A stretch of DNA of 64,000 nucleotides from a marine gamma proteobacterium HTCC2148 (GTDB lineage Bacteria > Pseudomonadota > Gammaproteobacteria > Pseudomonadales > Halieaceae). How positions within the stretch are numbered: the first letter of the stretch is position 1; each line of letters starts with the position of its first letter. A program made the position numbers and the translations under genes. The notes beneath the pieces are model-generated. The model worked only from the letters and a program-made list of their open reading frames with translations, did not search any database and was not told the DNA's origin. Of the stretch, positions 18,547 through 27,620 are shown one piece after another. Location: assembly GCA_000156295.1 (NCBI GenBank), contig DS999223.1:193782-257781 (forward strand). The letters run 5' to 3'.

Positions 18547-18906
18547 ATGTCGAACACACACCTAATAACGCATGAAAATGGGATCACTAGAGTTAAATTT
18601 CTGGTAAACCCGTCGTATGATCACGTGAAATTAATTATAAACGAAGTCGCGGAATCTTATCCCTATGAAAAACGGTTATGGGATATGAGCGAAGTTAAGA
18701 TTAAGTTTACAACGGGTCAAATCAAAGCCATGGCAGCTCATGGAAAAACAAAATTTATCAAGCCCAACAAGCTGGCAATATATGTTGTAGATAATTTAGC
18801 TTTTGGTCAGATGCGACAGTTTGAAGTGTATCGAGAAGAAGAGGGCAAGTCCGAATCTCGAGTGTTCCGAAACGAGCAAAATGCTATTGAGTGGCTAAAT
18901 TCATAG
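18547..18906 (+). CDS. Small cytosolic protein, possible SpoIIAA/STAS-like fold
   Basis: 119 residues with no signal peptide or membrane segment. The pattern (KRLWDMSEVKIKFTTGQI, then NKLAIYVVDNLAFGQMRQF and VFRNEQNAIEWLNS) resembles small STAS/SpoIIAA-like proteins common in marine gammaproteobacteria, in which a strand-helix alternation ends in an 'FR..EAl.WL' tail. Function is unknown; I would not assign more than the fold. The ribosome site is weak (AAAG) and codon use is AT-richer than its neighbours, which may indicate recent acquisition together with the upstream stretch. Confidence 0.6.
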   Translation: MSNTHLITHENGITRVKFLVNPSYDHVKLIINEVAESYPYEKRLWDMSEVKIKFTTGQIKAMAAHGKTKFIKPNKLAIYVVDNLAFGQMRQFEVYREEEGKSESRVFRNEQNAIEWLNS

Positions 18907-18989
18907 CCATAGTTTGCTGCACGCTTGTAGTTTTTCGTATGCTGGCCACACTCGGACATTCGAGGTTGGAATATCCCTTGAGGCATTGA

Positions 18990-19334
18990 ATGATCATAGT
19001 GGCAGCAAAACTTACTTTCACCTCTCAAAAAGAGCGGGATCGCATGGTCTCGTTATCAACACCAGTTCAGCAAGCAACGCGCGATAATGAGCCTGGATGT
19101 CATGCCTATTGCTTTTCCGCAGATCCATGCGATCAGTTAGCAGTTCAGGTTTATGAGCTTTGGGAGGATAGCGCATCTTTAGTGGCGCACTTTGAGCATG
19201 ACAACTATCACGCAATGCTGGAAATCTCATCTCAGGTAGGTTTTGTTGAAAGCGTCAATCGCGCTTATTTGACTGACAGGAATGAGCCAGTTTATGGGCC
19301 TGATTTTGAAAAGAAGACCTTGTTCTTCAAATAA
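18990..19334 (+). CDS. Antibiotic-biosynthesis-monooxygenase (ABM/YgiN-like) domain protein
   Basis: 114 residues from ATG 18990 with TGAGG seven bases upstream. It is a single ferredoxin-like alpha-beta domain of the ABM family: MIIVAAKLTF as strand one, then EPGCHAYCFSADP, VQVYELWEDSASLVAHFEHDNY and a final strand. Family members act as cofactor-free monooxygenases on quinols or polyketides, or bind heme. The substrate here is unknown. It stands alone, with an 83-bp gap from the upstream gene, and could be co-transcribed with it. Confidence 0.75.
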   Translation: MIIVAAKLTFTSQKERDRMVSLSTPVQQATRDNEPGCHAYCFSADPCDQLAVQVYELWEDSASLVAHFEHDNYHAMLEISSQVGFVESVNRAYLTDRNEPVYGPDFEKKTLFFK

Positions 19335-19540
19335 TTCATTTAGCCCAGACCCAAGACCCTTGTGGTCAATATTTGAGCAGCATGCTTTTCTTGCCCAACA
19401 GCAATGTCATTGGCGTAAAGAAGCTTGAAGCAGTGGCGATACCGGCGTAGTCAGTGCAGTCGGCGCGTTTCTGTTGGAAGCTCTGGCGTTTGGATATGTG
19501 CATCAAGGCTTTCAATATTCAGGCTGTGTTTCGACTGCCC
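19335..19540. other. Non-coding stretch downstream of the ABM gene
   Basis: This is the plus-strand-proximal part of a 478-bp gap between the ABM gene and the convergent hydrolase. I see no gene, tRNA or clear terminator for the ABM gene within it. Short open frames here have no family-like residues. The remainder of the gap (19541-19812) holds two terminators and a candidate RNA gene, listed separately. Confidence 0.5.
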
Positions 19541-19579
19541 AAAAAAAAGCCCCGCTGAAGACCCCCCTTCAGCGGGGCT
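19541..19579 (-). terminator. Strong intrinsic terminator, minus-strand direction
   Basis: Arms 19548-19560 (agccccgctgaag) and 19567-19579 pair perfectly over 13 bp around a six-base loop. Read on the minus strand, the stem is followed by eight T residues (19548-19541). On the plus strand no T run follows, so it works in one direction only. Confidence 0.85.
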
Positions 19580-19700
19580 TAGGCTAGCCGAAATTTTTGG
19601 GAAGCCGGGTAACCTGCTAGCCGATCGTGCTATGGACACTTGCGGCTAACTGGAGACACTGTAGCGAACGATTGTTTACGCAGTGTCAATGTTTCTAGTA
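19541..19700 (-). ncRNA. Candidate small RNA gene with intrinsic terminator
   Basis: On the minus strand a perfect 13-bp stem followed by eight T residues forms a terminator at 19579-19541. Upstream there is no protein gene to terminate: the only minus-strand gene nearby already has its own terminator at 19768-19796. A separate transcript beginning between the two is therefore likely. Its body holds further pairing: gacactg/cagtgtc arms (19655-19661 with 19681-19687) and two copies of the self-complementary GGCTAGC core near 19582-19590 and 19616-19622. It does not match tmRNA, 6S, SRP RNA or a riboswitch that I can recall. The 5' end is a guess. Confidence 0.45.
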
Positions 19701-19767
19701 AAAGTGTGTAAATCGTTCGGCCACTTGTTTAAGCGTCTAGTCAAGCCGAAAGTCTGCTGCTTGAGAC

Positions 19768-19796
19768 AAAAAACGCCCTCAAAAAGAGGGCGTTTT
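19768..19796 (-). terminator. Intrinsic terminator of the 19813-21012 hydrolase
   Basis: Stem cgccctc (19774-19780) with gagggcg (19786-19792), extended by A/T pairs to about 11 bp around a five-base loop. Minus-strand reading gives six trailing T residues, 17 bases after the hydrolase stop codon. A shorter T run on the plus strand may let it work weakly both ways. Confidence 0.85.
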
Positions 19797-19812
19797 CGCA
19801 TCAATTTGAGGG

Positions 19813-21012
19813 CTAGTACCATAGGTCTGAGGGGTCCCTCCCTGATTTTCTCCAGGCTTTAGAATCTGGTTTGTCTTGCCGTTTCCAGTCGGGGAAGAGG
19901 AAGATTCCATAGGGCTCAGACTTCCAGAAGCTGCCGCTAATCGGCAAATAGCGACGGAAGAAGGATACGACATACTGGTTCTGCAGGCGTTCAACCGTCT
20001 CATACTCAAGCAAAGCTTCCAGACATACGCGTGTATAGCGGGGCAAGAGGAGAGAGCCCAGAAAATCCGTCGACCAATCCTCGAAAGCCACGCCACTGTT
20101 GATTAAAGAATCACCAAGGTCACACAGCACCGCAAACTGCTCATGATTGGCGCCAATCAGATTAACCTGATGGACCGGCTTCTCACCAACCAGGTTTTGA
20201 TAGGCATAGTCATTACCCTCTATAGGCACCACCTGGTCATCTGTACCGCCCAGTAACAAGACCGGTATATCAATAGTAGCTAACTGCTCTGGCGTAAATA
20301 TATTTTGAATGACGCCTGAGACCGGCGCGATAGCACTTATTCTGGGATCTCCTTCAATACCTTCGTAGCCAACAGCTGCACCGACTGTCGTAAAGCCCCC
20401 AAAGCTATGGCCTGTAACGCCAACATTGTCCGGGTTGATTTGCTGAAAGAATGAATCTTGCTCATCCGCATTTCGCGCCATGATGTGATCTATCACAAAT
20501 CCCACGTCGCCTACCCGATTCAATGCCGCGACCTCAAAGGGGTCTGTCGGATCAAACACCGTATTTCCAGTGTGGTTTGGTGCTACGACGACATAACCGT
20601 GACTGGCCAATGTTTCCGTCAGCGCAATGGATTGCGCACTGAAGCTGTTATTGCCATGGGAGAAGACGACCAGGTTCTTAACGTTGCGCGGTGCTATTGG
20701 TACATCGACTTTGGCAAAGCGCGCCGGCAGTGGATCCACTCCAAATGCCTCAGGTACAAAAAAGTATGCTGCGTCTGCTGCATCTTTCGTATCGACTCGC
20801 CGCACCGGATACCACACATCCAGCAACAGGGTGCGCCCGTCACGCTCGTTATCTGATATTGCGTAAGTTTCATACCCTACGGAATACGGCCCGGGCTCCG
20901 ATGGAAAGTAAAACGGGGATCCATTCTTAGTGCCTGCATTGACCCCGGTTGCTAAAAAACTCATCAGCACCAAAGCCAAGCATAATTTGCCAGTCATTAG
21001 TTTTTGTTTCAT
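19813..21012 (-). CDS. Exported alpha/beta hydrolase (PAF-acetylhydrolase/PETase-like fold)
   Basis: About 399 residues from ATG 21012; an ATG at 21033 is possible, but the signal peptide begins naturally at MKQKLMTGKLCLALVLM and ends at VNAG (residue 27). The serine hydrolase triad is visible: S203 in VTGHSFGG, D258/D259 in GGTDDQVVP and H290 in IGANHEQF. The oxyanion strand is VVFSHGNNS. The layout fits the platelet-activating-factor acetylhydrolase and dienelactone-hydrolase-like group acting on short esters in the periplasm or outside the cell. Substrate unknown. It is monocistronic with its own terminator. Confidence 0.83.
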   Translation of the reverse strand: MKQKLMTGKLCLALVLMSFLATGVNAGTKNGSPFYFPSEPGPYSVGYETYAISDNERDGRTLLLDVWYPVRRVDTKDAADAAYFFVPEAFGVDPLPARFAKVDVPIAPRNVKNLVVFSHGNNSFSAQSIALTETLASHGYVVVAPNHTGNTVFDPTDPFEVAALNRVGDVGFVIDHIMARNADEQDSFFQQINPDNVGVTGHSFGGFTTVGAAVGYEGIEGDPRISAIAPVSGVIQNIFTPEQLATIDIPVLLLGGTDDQVVPIEGNDYAYQNLVGEKPVHQVNLIGANHEQFAVLCDLGDSLINSGVAFEDWSTDFLGSLLLPRYTRVCLEALLEYETVERLQNQYVVSFFRRYLPISGSFWKSEPYGIFLFPDWKRQDKPDSKAWRKSGRDPSDLWY

Positions 21013-21293
21013 TGGTTCGCCTGTGCTCTGCATTTTGATATCGATCGGAGTATAGCCGGAATACCGATTTTTTTGCCGCAGTGAATTGAATTATTTAGCG
21101 CGCTGGACGATTTTTTAAACTTTTGTAACGGCGGTTTATGCCGGGTCTGGACGACCTGTGTCATGCCACTAGCGCAAAGGCAGGTACTGGTGGGCGCAGA
21201 ATCAAACGGCAGCTGACGCTTCAATACCCCAGAGAATAAAGTGCCAGTCTGGTTTTCATGGCGTGCGCTCCCAGCCTTGGTTAAGATGGCGGC

Positions 21294-23861
21294 ATGGCAG
21301 TTGATGATTTTCATAATTTACCAGTATCAGACGTACTTCCTGCGCTGAAAGATGCACTCTCAGACGCCTCCGAGGCGGTACTGCAAGCACCGCCTGGGGC
21401 TGGTAAGACCACTTTGGTGCCGCTGGCTCTCCTTAACGAACCCTGGCTCGAAGGGCGAAAAATTGTCATGCTCGAGCCCAGGCGCATGGCCGCCAGAGCC
21501 TGCGCAACTCGCATGGCCCGGATGCTTGGTGAAAAGCTGGGCGAGACGGTGGGTTATAGCATTCGGTTGGAAAGTAAAACCAGCGAAAAAACTCGAATCG
21601 AAGTCATTACGGAAGGCATTCTAACTCGCCGATTACAGGCCGATCCCGGTCTGGAGGATGTTGGTCTTGTCATTTTTGATGAGTTCCATGAACGCAGCCT
21701 TGATTCAGACCTTTGCCTGGCCCTGTGCCTTCAGGGGCGAGAACTTTTTCGCGAAAGCAGCCCCCTGCGTCTGTTGGTGATGTCTGCAACCCTTGACGGT
21801 GATAATGTTTCGCAACTGTTAGGCGGTGCGCCGCTAATCACGTCTGCGGGTCGTCAGCATCCAGTGCAAAGCCATTTTGGCACTGCTCATAAGATAAGGG
21901 AGCCATTGGCGCCAGCCATCGTCCAGTTAGTGCTCAAAGCACTCAATGAGCAGCCCGGCAGTGTATTGGTGTTCCTGCCGGGTCAGCGTGAAATCAATGC
22001 TGTGGGCAGAGATTTAGAAAAAACGCTAAAGGCAGGGGCGCATGCCGATGTTCTTTTGGCTCCACTTTACGGTAGTTTGACCATGGATAAGCAGCAGCGG
22101 GCGATTGATCCTGCGCCTGCCGGTTATCGCAAGGTGGTGCTTGCCACCAATGTGGCGGAAACCAGCCTAACCATTGAAGGCATCAACTCTGTAGTTGATT
22201 CAGGACTGCAGCGTGAGGCCTTGTTTGATCCGGGAACCGGGATGACTCGACTGGCTACCAGGCGTATATCCCGTGCCTCGGCGGAACAGCGCCAGGGTAG
22301 GGCGGGTCGCCTGGGTCCCGGGCAATGCTATAGGCTCTGGTCCGAGGAGCAGCATGGTCGCTTGGTTGCTCATGGCGACGCAGAAATTCAACAGGCAGAC
22401 CTGGCGCCCCTGGCATTGCAACTGCTGGCGTGGGGCGTGAGTGATCCCGTAGAACTCGATTGGTTGGATTCACCCCCATTGGCAGCGTGGGAACAGTCTC
22501 TTAATGTACTGGAAAAGTGCGGTGCGCTTTTCTACAGCGAGGCTGCTAAGCCGCAATTAACGCCGCACGGCGTTCGCTTGGCGCAAATGCCTTTGCACCC
22601 CAGGCTGGCTCATATGCTGCTCGTCGGTTGCGATATTCACGCTACTGAAACAGCCTGCCTGCTGGCGGCTGCACTGTCTGAGCGTAATCCCTTGTCAGCG
22701 GTTGGTGTAGACATCGCCCATACCGTGGCCGTACTGATGGGCGAGCAGCGCTGCCCTTCTGAAGCTCAGGGTTGGTTTCGGCGTATTTGGCAGCAAGCCA
22801 GGCGCTTTGCGCGTATCGCCAGTGATGTTCACAAGCCCAGGCGCTTGTCGATTGCTGTAGATCCTGCCGATGTGATGGGGGTTTTGGTAGCCAGCGCCTA
22901 TCCTGATCGTATTGCCAGGCGCCGGGACACAAGTGATTGTGAGTACCAGTTGAGCAATGGACGCAGTGCTAGCCTGCAAGGCGATGATCATCTGGCCAAG
23001 CAGCGATGGTTGGCTGTAGCCGATACCGGTGGCCACTCTGGTCAAAGTAGCGATCGAATCTATAGTGCAACGGCTCTCAATCCCGTCTGTTTCGATGACA
23101 TTTTGTCGCCGTTGCTGCATCAGCAGGAACTGGTAGATTGGGACAATCGATTGGAGCGTTTCATCGCCCAATGCAGAACACTGTGCGGCCAGATCGAAGT
23201 ATCTGTTGAGCCCTTGGACACTGTCACCGAGGAAGCCCGCAGTAGGGCTTTGCTCGGTGTGGTGCAAAGAAAAGGATTGCAGGTTCTGCCCTGGAGCAAG
23301 CCGTTGCAACAATGGCGTGATCGTGTACGCCTGATGAATGAGGTTTGCGCTGCTGCAGGAGACAAGACCTGGCCAGATCTTTCTGATCAGGGCTTGCTGG
23401 ATTCCCTGGAGCATTGGTTGTTGCCGTATCTTGGGCAGGTTGCTCGCTTAGAGGACTTTCAGAAACTGGATTTGAAGGCGATTTTACACGCACTGTTGCC
23501 GTGGCCATTGCCTCTGGAGCTAGAGCGTCTGGCGCCTGAACGCATGGTGGTGCCGTCCGGTTCGAGTATCGCAATAGACTATGCTCAGCGCCCCCCGGTA
23601 CTGGCGGTGAAGCTGCAGGAAATGTTCGGTTGCGAGGAAACTCCGACTATCGTGGGAGGGAAGGTAGCACTCCAGGTTCATCTCTTATCGCCGGCCAAGC
23701 GCCCTTTGCAAGTCACCCAGGATCTGGCGGGTTTCTGGAGAAGCAGTTACCAGGATGTCAAAAAAGAAATGAAGGGTCGCTACCCCAAGCACCCCTGGCC
23801 GGACGACCCGCTCGGGGCCAACGCTACGCGCCACACTAAAAAGCGCCTGGGGCAGGCCTGA
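21294..23861 (+). CDS. hrpB: ATP-dependent RNA helicase HrpB
   Basis: 855 residues, a DEAH/RHA-type helicase of full HrpB length. Motif I is PPGAGKTT (33-40), motif II the DEFH in FDEFHERS, motif III SAT (VMSATLDG), motif VI QGRAGRLGPGQCYRLW. The HrpB-specific C-terminal region follows and ends with the characteristic YPKHPWPDDP. HrpB is a non-essential cytoplasmic helicase, implicated in some bacteria in mRNA processing and attachment. It diverges from the esterase gene and converges on ytfJ with a 54-bp gap. Confidence 0.94.
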   Translation: MAVDDFHNLPVSDVLPALKDALSDASEAVLQAPPGAGKTTLVPLALLNEPWLEGRKIVMLEPRRMAARACATRMARMLGEKLGETVGYSIRLESKTSEKTRIEVITEGILTRRLQADPGLEDVGLVIFDEFHERSLDSDLCLALCLQGRELFRESSPLRLLVMSATLDGDNVSQLLGGAPLITSAGRQHPVQSHFGTAHKIREPLAPAIVQLVLKALNEQPGSVLVFLPGQREINAVGRDLEKTLKAGAHADVLLAPLYGSLTMDKQQRAIDPAPAGYRKVVLATNVAETSLTIEGINSVVDSGLQREALFDPGTGMTRLATRRISRASAEQRQGRAGRLGPGQCYRLWSEEQHGRLVAHGDAEIQQADLAPLALQLLAWGVSDPVELDWLDSPPLAAWEQSLNVLEKCGALFYSEAAKPQLTPHGVRLAQMPLHPRLAHMLLVGCDIHATETACLLAAALSERNPLSAVGVDIAHTVAVLMGEQRCPSEAQGWFRRIWQQARRFARIASDVHKPRRLSIAVDPADVMGVLVASAYPDRIARRRDTSDCEYQLSNGRSASLQGDDHLAKQRWLAVADTGGHSGQSSDRIYSATALNPVCFDDILSPLLHQQELVDWDNRLERFIAQCRTLCGQIEVSVEPLDTVTEEARSRALLGVVQRKGLQVLPWSKPLQQWRDRVRLMNEVCAAAGDKTWPDLSDQGLLDSLEHWLLPYLGQVARLEDFQKLDLKAILHALLPWPLPLELERLAPERMVVPSGSSIAIDYAQRPPVLAVKLQEMFGCEETPTIVGGKVALQVHLLSPAKRPLQVTQDLAGFWRSSYQDVKKEMKGRYPKHPWPDDPLGANATRHTKKRLGQA

Positions 23862-23915
23862 GAAGTCCGCTCCAGGCCACAGGCTAGCTAACAAACTGAG
23901 CGGTGTAAGCGGTTG

Positions 23916-24476
23916 TCATTGTGCGACCAGAGTGGAAAAAACTTCTTCTGCATCGCGTTGCTCTGTAGCGTCCATTTTGTGACGAATGGCAAAATGCACG
24001 ATGCCTGTTTCGTCGACGATAAATAAGCCACTGCCGTTCTTGCCTAGTGACCAGGTGCCAATGCCACTGCCTGTCTTGTCCAGCACCAGGGTGGATAAGG
24101 GGTATTTTCGCTTGTTCTTTTCAACTTCAGATGAGACCAGCCCACTGGTGCCCCACAATGCTGCATCCAGGTCGATGACGGTAGTGACATGAAAGTGAGA
24201 GGGGTCGTAATTCTCTTCAAGGTAATCAGTAAAGGGGCGGTACATCTTACTGGCTGACATAGTGGCGGGAATATATTGCACAACGTGGACCTTATCCACA
24301 GTGTTCTGGCTATTCCAGGGTTGGTAGCCAATGCCATCGCCATCCAGCATGATTTCGCCAGGCTGGCTGATGGCCAGGGGAGGGAGTGGTTCGCCCACTG
24401 TCGCGGCAAAAGATGCAGTAGACAGGCTCAGCAGGAACAGACCGGCAAGGCTTGTTAAAGTTTTCACGGTATTCAT
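23916..24476 (-). CDS. ytfJ: YtfJ-family periplasmic protein
   Basis: 186 residues with a signal peptide (residues 1-24, ending TASFAAT). The mature part matches Ytf[54 protein letters not shown] and [12 protein letters not shown]. The fold is thioredoxin-like but the CxxC is absent, so no redox role is expected. Function is unknown in E. coli too. The ATG overlaps the ygiQ stop by 4 bp (ATGA), giving an ygiQ-ytfJ operon on the minus strand. Confidence 0.88.
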   Translation of the reverse strand: MNTVKTLTSLAGLFLLSLSTASFAATVGEPLPPLAISQPGEIMLDGDGIGYQPWNSQNTVDKVHVVQYIPATMSASKMYRPFTDYLEENYDPSHFHVTTVIDLDAALWGTSGLVSSEVEKNKRKYPLSTLVLDKTGSGIGTWSLGKNGSGLFIVDETGIVHFAIRHKMDATEQRDAEEVFSTLVAQ

Positions 24477-26596
24477 CGGCTTCTTCTCTTGTTTTTACTT
24501 CGGTGTCCGGGTGTCCGGGGTAATCCGTTGTGCTGTGTGGCGAACGCTTGTCCAGGCTCAACAATGGCATGACGTTTTCCTGGTTGCCGCGGTGGCACCA
24601 AATGCAGTTTGCCATTGCCGATCAAGTCGGTGCGTCCAAGTTTCTTCAATGCCTTTCTCAAGGCCGGCCAGTTATCGGGGTCGTGATACCTGAGAAATGC
24701 CTTGTGCAAACGCCGCTGTGACAGTCCTTTTACAGTGGGCATGGTATCGCTGTTGCGAGAGATCTTCTTTAGAGGGTTCTTGCCGCTGTGGTACATCGCC
24801 GTAGCACTGGCCATCGGAGAGGGGTAGAAGGTTTGTACCTGATCAGCCCGAAACTTGTTGCGCTTTAACCAAAGCGCAAGGTTCATCATATCCTTGTCTG
24901 ATGTGCCAGGGTGAGCCGCGATAAAATAGGGAATCAGGTACTGCTCTTTTCCGGCGGCCCTGGAATATTTTTCAAACATCGCTTTAAAGCGGTCATAGGT
25001 GCCTATGCCCGGCTTCATCATTTTATCCAGTGGACCCTCTTCAGTGTGCTCCGGAGCAATTTTCAGGTAGCCGCCCACGTGGTGGGTAACCAGTTCTTTA
25101 ACGTACTCGGGGGACTCTACCGCTATGTCATAGCGCAGCCCCGATGCGATTAAAACCTTCTTAACGCCATCGATCTCGCGGGCCTTGCGATACAGTTCCA
25201 CCAATGGTTTTTGGTCGGTATTGAGGTTTTTGCATATGCCGGGGAAAACACAACTGAGCTTGCGACATTTGGCTTCGATGTCTTTGGACTTGCAAGCCAG
25301 GCGCCACATGTTTGCCGTAGGACCGCCCAGGTCGGAAATTACTCCAGTGAATGCCGGTGAGGTGTCGCGGATGCTTTCTACTTCTCTGAGAATGGACTCT
25401 TCAGAGCGATTCTGGATGATTCGGCCCTCATGTTCGGTGATGGAACAGAACGTACAGCCGCCAAAACATCCTCGCATGATATTGACCGAGTGACGAATCA
25501 TTTCATAGGCGGGTAGGCGGGCATCGCCATAGCTAGTGTGGGGGAGCCGGGTATAAGGTAGTTCGAACAACCAGTCCAGTTCGTCTGTCTCCAGCGGAAT
25601 CGGCGGGGTATTCAGCCAAACTTCCCGATCACCATGCGCCTGTATTAGTGGGCGGGCATTGTGCGGGTTGGTTTCTTTGTGCAATACACGAGACGAATGG
25701 GCATAAAGAGCGGGGTCATCTTTTGCCTGCTCATAAGAAGGAATGCGTATCACTGCGGGACGGGTGTCATCGACCCTGTCCAGAATGCGCACAACATCTT
25801 CACCCTGTTGCACGGCGACTTCGTCGGGTGAGCATTCGGCGGTGCTTATTTCCTGGTAAGGGCTAACGATTTTATCGACAGCGCCTACCGGGTCGATGGA
25901 TGTAGAATCGATTTCACGCCAGCCGTCAGGAATGCGTTTACGCACAAACGCAGTACCACGGAGATCTCGAATAGTATGCACCGACTCGCCGGCAGCCAGG
26001 CGGTGAGCAACATCGACGATCGCACGCTCAGCGTTACCATAAAGCAGAAGGTCCGCTCGGCTATCGAGCAAAATGGAGCGACGAACCTTGTCACTCCAGT
26101 AGTCGTAGTGTGCGATACGCCTGAGGCTCGCCTCAATACTGCCAATGATCAGGGGTACATCGCGGTAGGCTTCCCTGACCCTCTGGCTGTATACGATGAC
26201 AGCTCGATCAGGGCGCTTGCCGCCCTGATTATCAGGGGTATAGGCGTCATCGTGACGACGTTTTTTATCGGCGGTGTAGCGGTTGATCATTGAGTCCATG
26301 TTGCCAGCAGAGACACCGAAAAACAGGTTGGGTTTACCCAGTGCCTTGAATGGCTCAGCGCTGGTCCAGTCTGGCTGGGCAAGGATGCCGACTCTAAAGC
26401 CCTGCGCTTCCAGTAAGCGTCCGATTACCGCCATGCCGAAGCTTGGGTGATCTACATAGGCATCGCCGGTGACCACAATGATGTCGCAACTATCCCAGCC
26501 AAGCGCGTCCATTTCCGCCCGGGTGGTGGGCAGTTCAGGTGCCGGGCCAAAACATTCGGCCCAGTATTTTCGGTAAGAGTGGATGGGTGTAGACAT
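24473..26596 (-). CDS. ygiQ: YgiQ-family radical SAM protein
   Basis: About 707 residues from ATG 26596 ([20 protein letters not shown]). The open frame reaches further upstream, but that extension is low-complexity Arg/Cys/His sequence antisense to the channel gene and is rejected. The N-terminal region is a B12-binding-like fold; the radical SAM cluster motif appears as [18 protein letters not shown] (CxxxCxxC). YgiQ proteins are large radical SAM enzymes of unknown reaction, conserved across bacteria. It forms an operon with ytfJ through a 4-bp overlap. Confidence 0.92.
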   Translation of the reverse strand: MSTPIHSYRKYWAECFGPAPELPTTRAEMDALGWDSCDIIVVTGDAYVDHPSFGMAVIGRLLEAQGFRVGILAQPDWTSAEPFKALGKPNLFFGVSAGNMDSMINRYTADKKRRHDDAYTPDNQGGKRPDRAVIVYSQRVREAYRDVPLIIGSIEASLRRIAHYDYWSDKVRRSILLDSRADLLLYGNAERAIVDVAHRLAAGESVHTIRDLRGTAFVRKRIPDGWREIDSTSIDPVGAVDKIVSPYQEISTAECSPDEVAVQQGEDVVRILDRVDDTRPAVIRIPSYEQAKDDPALYAHSSRVLHKETNPHNARPLIQAHGDREVWLNTPPIPLETDELDWLFELPYTRLPHTSYGDARLPAYEMIRHSVNIMRGCFGGCTFCSITEHEGRIIQNRSEESILREVESIRDTSPAFTGVISDLGGPTANMWRLACKSKDIEAKCRKLSCVFPGICKNLNTDQKPLVELYRKAREIDGVKKVLIASGLRYDIAVESPEYVKELVTHHVGGYLKIAPEHTEEGPLDKMMKPGIGTYDRFKAMFEKYSRAAGKEQYLIPYFIAAHPGTSDKDMMNLALWLKRNKFRADQVQTFYPSPMASATAMYHSGKNPLKKISRNSDTMPTVKGLSQRRLHKAFLRYHDPDNWPALRKALKKLGRTDLIGNGKLHLVPPRQPGKRHAIVEPGQAFATQHNGLPRTPGHRSKNKRRSR

Positions 26597-26667
26597 GGTC
26601 TGCTGCACGAAAAATGGAAGCGTATTATAGCAGTATTGGCGCGACCATGTGCGCCCGATAGAGAACG

Positions 26668-27531
26668 CTAAGCTTCGTCTTCTGGTTGGTGTCCGGGCGC
26701 AGGAAGGGAACTGCCACAGTGGCGACAATAAACGGCTTCCGGGTCTGACTCGACATGAGCGCAGGTGGTGCAATTGCGCGCTGCACGAATGGCTCGCTCT
26801 TTGTGCAATCGCTGGGCAAGGGTTAGCTCGGCGGTCACAATCCCAGTGGGGACGGCGATAACGGCGTAGCCCATGAGCATGCCAACCGCTGACAACACCT
26901 GGCCCATTGGGGTCATCGGAACCACGTCGCCATAGCCCACGGTCGTTATGGTGACGATCGCCCAATAAATGCTGTGGGGAATGCTGTTGAAACCGTGTTC
27001 AGGTCCTTCAATAACGTAGATAAGACAGCCAAAAATGGTGGCCATTAATATCATCATCGAGAAAAAAACGAATATTTTACGGGTAGAATTATGCAGCGCT
27101 CGGGCGAGGTCATTGGCTTCATCGAGCAAGGCCAGGAGTCTCAATACCCTGAATATCCTGAGGATGCGTAGCACCCGGATAATGAGTAAGGGCGCAGCCT
27201 GGGGCAGCAAAAGAGAGAGGTAGGTGGGCATTAGCGCGAGAAGGTCCACGATACCATAAACGCTGATCGCATAGCCTTTGCGGTTATCCGAGCACCATAG
27301 CCTGATCAGATATTCGGCGGTGAACATGAGCGTGAAAGCCCACTCGATCTGGAGGAACAGAACACCATAATTGATGTGGTACTCGTGAATCGAGTCCAGC
27401 ATGATCACCAAAACACTGGCAAGAATAACCATGATGAGGATGATATCGAACCATTTCCCCGCCCTTGTCTCAGTGCCGAAGATGACTCGATAAAAACTGA
27501 GCTGCAACGGAGTTTGTGCTCTCTTTGACAT
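26668..27531 (-). CDS. Voltage-gated potassium channel (Kv type) with C-terminal zinc-ribbon tail
   Basis: About 287 residues from ATG 27531 (an ATG at 27558 is also in frame). Six membrane segments: S1-S3, a regularly charged S4 ([15 protein letters not shown]), S5, the pore loop with the K+ selectivity filter TTVGYGD, and S6. This is the KvAP/Kch-like bacterial channel plan. Unusually, the cytosolic C-terminus ends in a small zinc-ribbon-like module, CTTC then CRHC about 14 residues later. It lies 90 bp from the divergent phzF-like gene and downstream promoters could be shared. Confidence 0.87.
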   Translation of the reverse strand: MSKRAQTPLQLSFYRVIFGTETRAGKWFDIILIMVILASVLVIMLDSIHEYHINYGVLFLQIEWAFTLMFTAEYLIRLWCSDNRKGYAISVYGIVDLLALMPTYLSLLLPQAAPLLIIRVLRILRIFRVLRLLALLDEANDLARALHNSTRKIFVFFSMMILMATIFGCLIYVIEGPEHGFNSIPHSIYWAIVTITTVGYGDVVPMTPMGQVLSAVGMLMGYAVIAVPTGIVTAELTLAQRLHKERAIRAARNCTTCAHVESDPEAVYCRHCGSSLPAPGHQPEDEA

Positions 27532-27620
27532 GCCCTGAGTTGTTTTCCCTGTCACCATTTGTCTGCAGCTACTATATTAGAGCACCAGCACATGTACAAC
27601 GGCAGGTCGGTAACCACGCT

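Noticed and set aside
19425-19649. A 74-codon open frame spanning the terminator
   Set aside because: It runs through the 13-bp terminator stem and has no ribosome site or family-like residues.
19580-19660. Possible c-di-GMP riboswitch or tRNA-like element (agccgggtaacc resembles a conserved riboswitch hairpin)
   Set aside because: The other conserved c-di-GMP aptamer segments are missing on both strands, and no acceptor stem or TpsiC arm can be drawn.
26597-26965. N-terminal extension of ygiQ by about 123 codons
   Set aside because: Arg/His/Cys-rich sequence lying antisense to the channel gene; the YgiQ family begins at [12 protein letters not shown].
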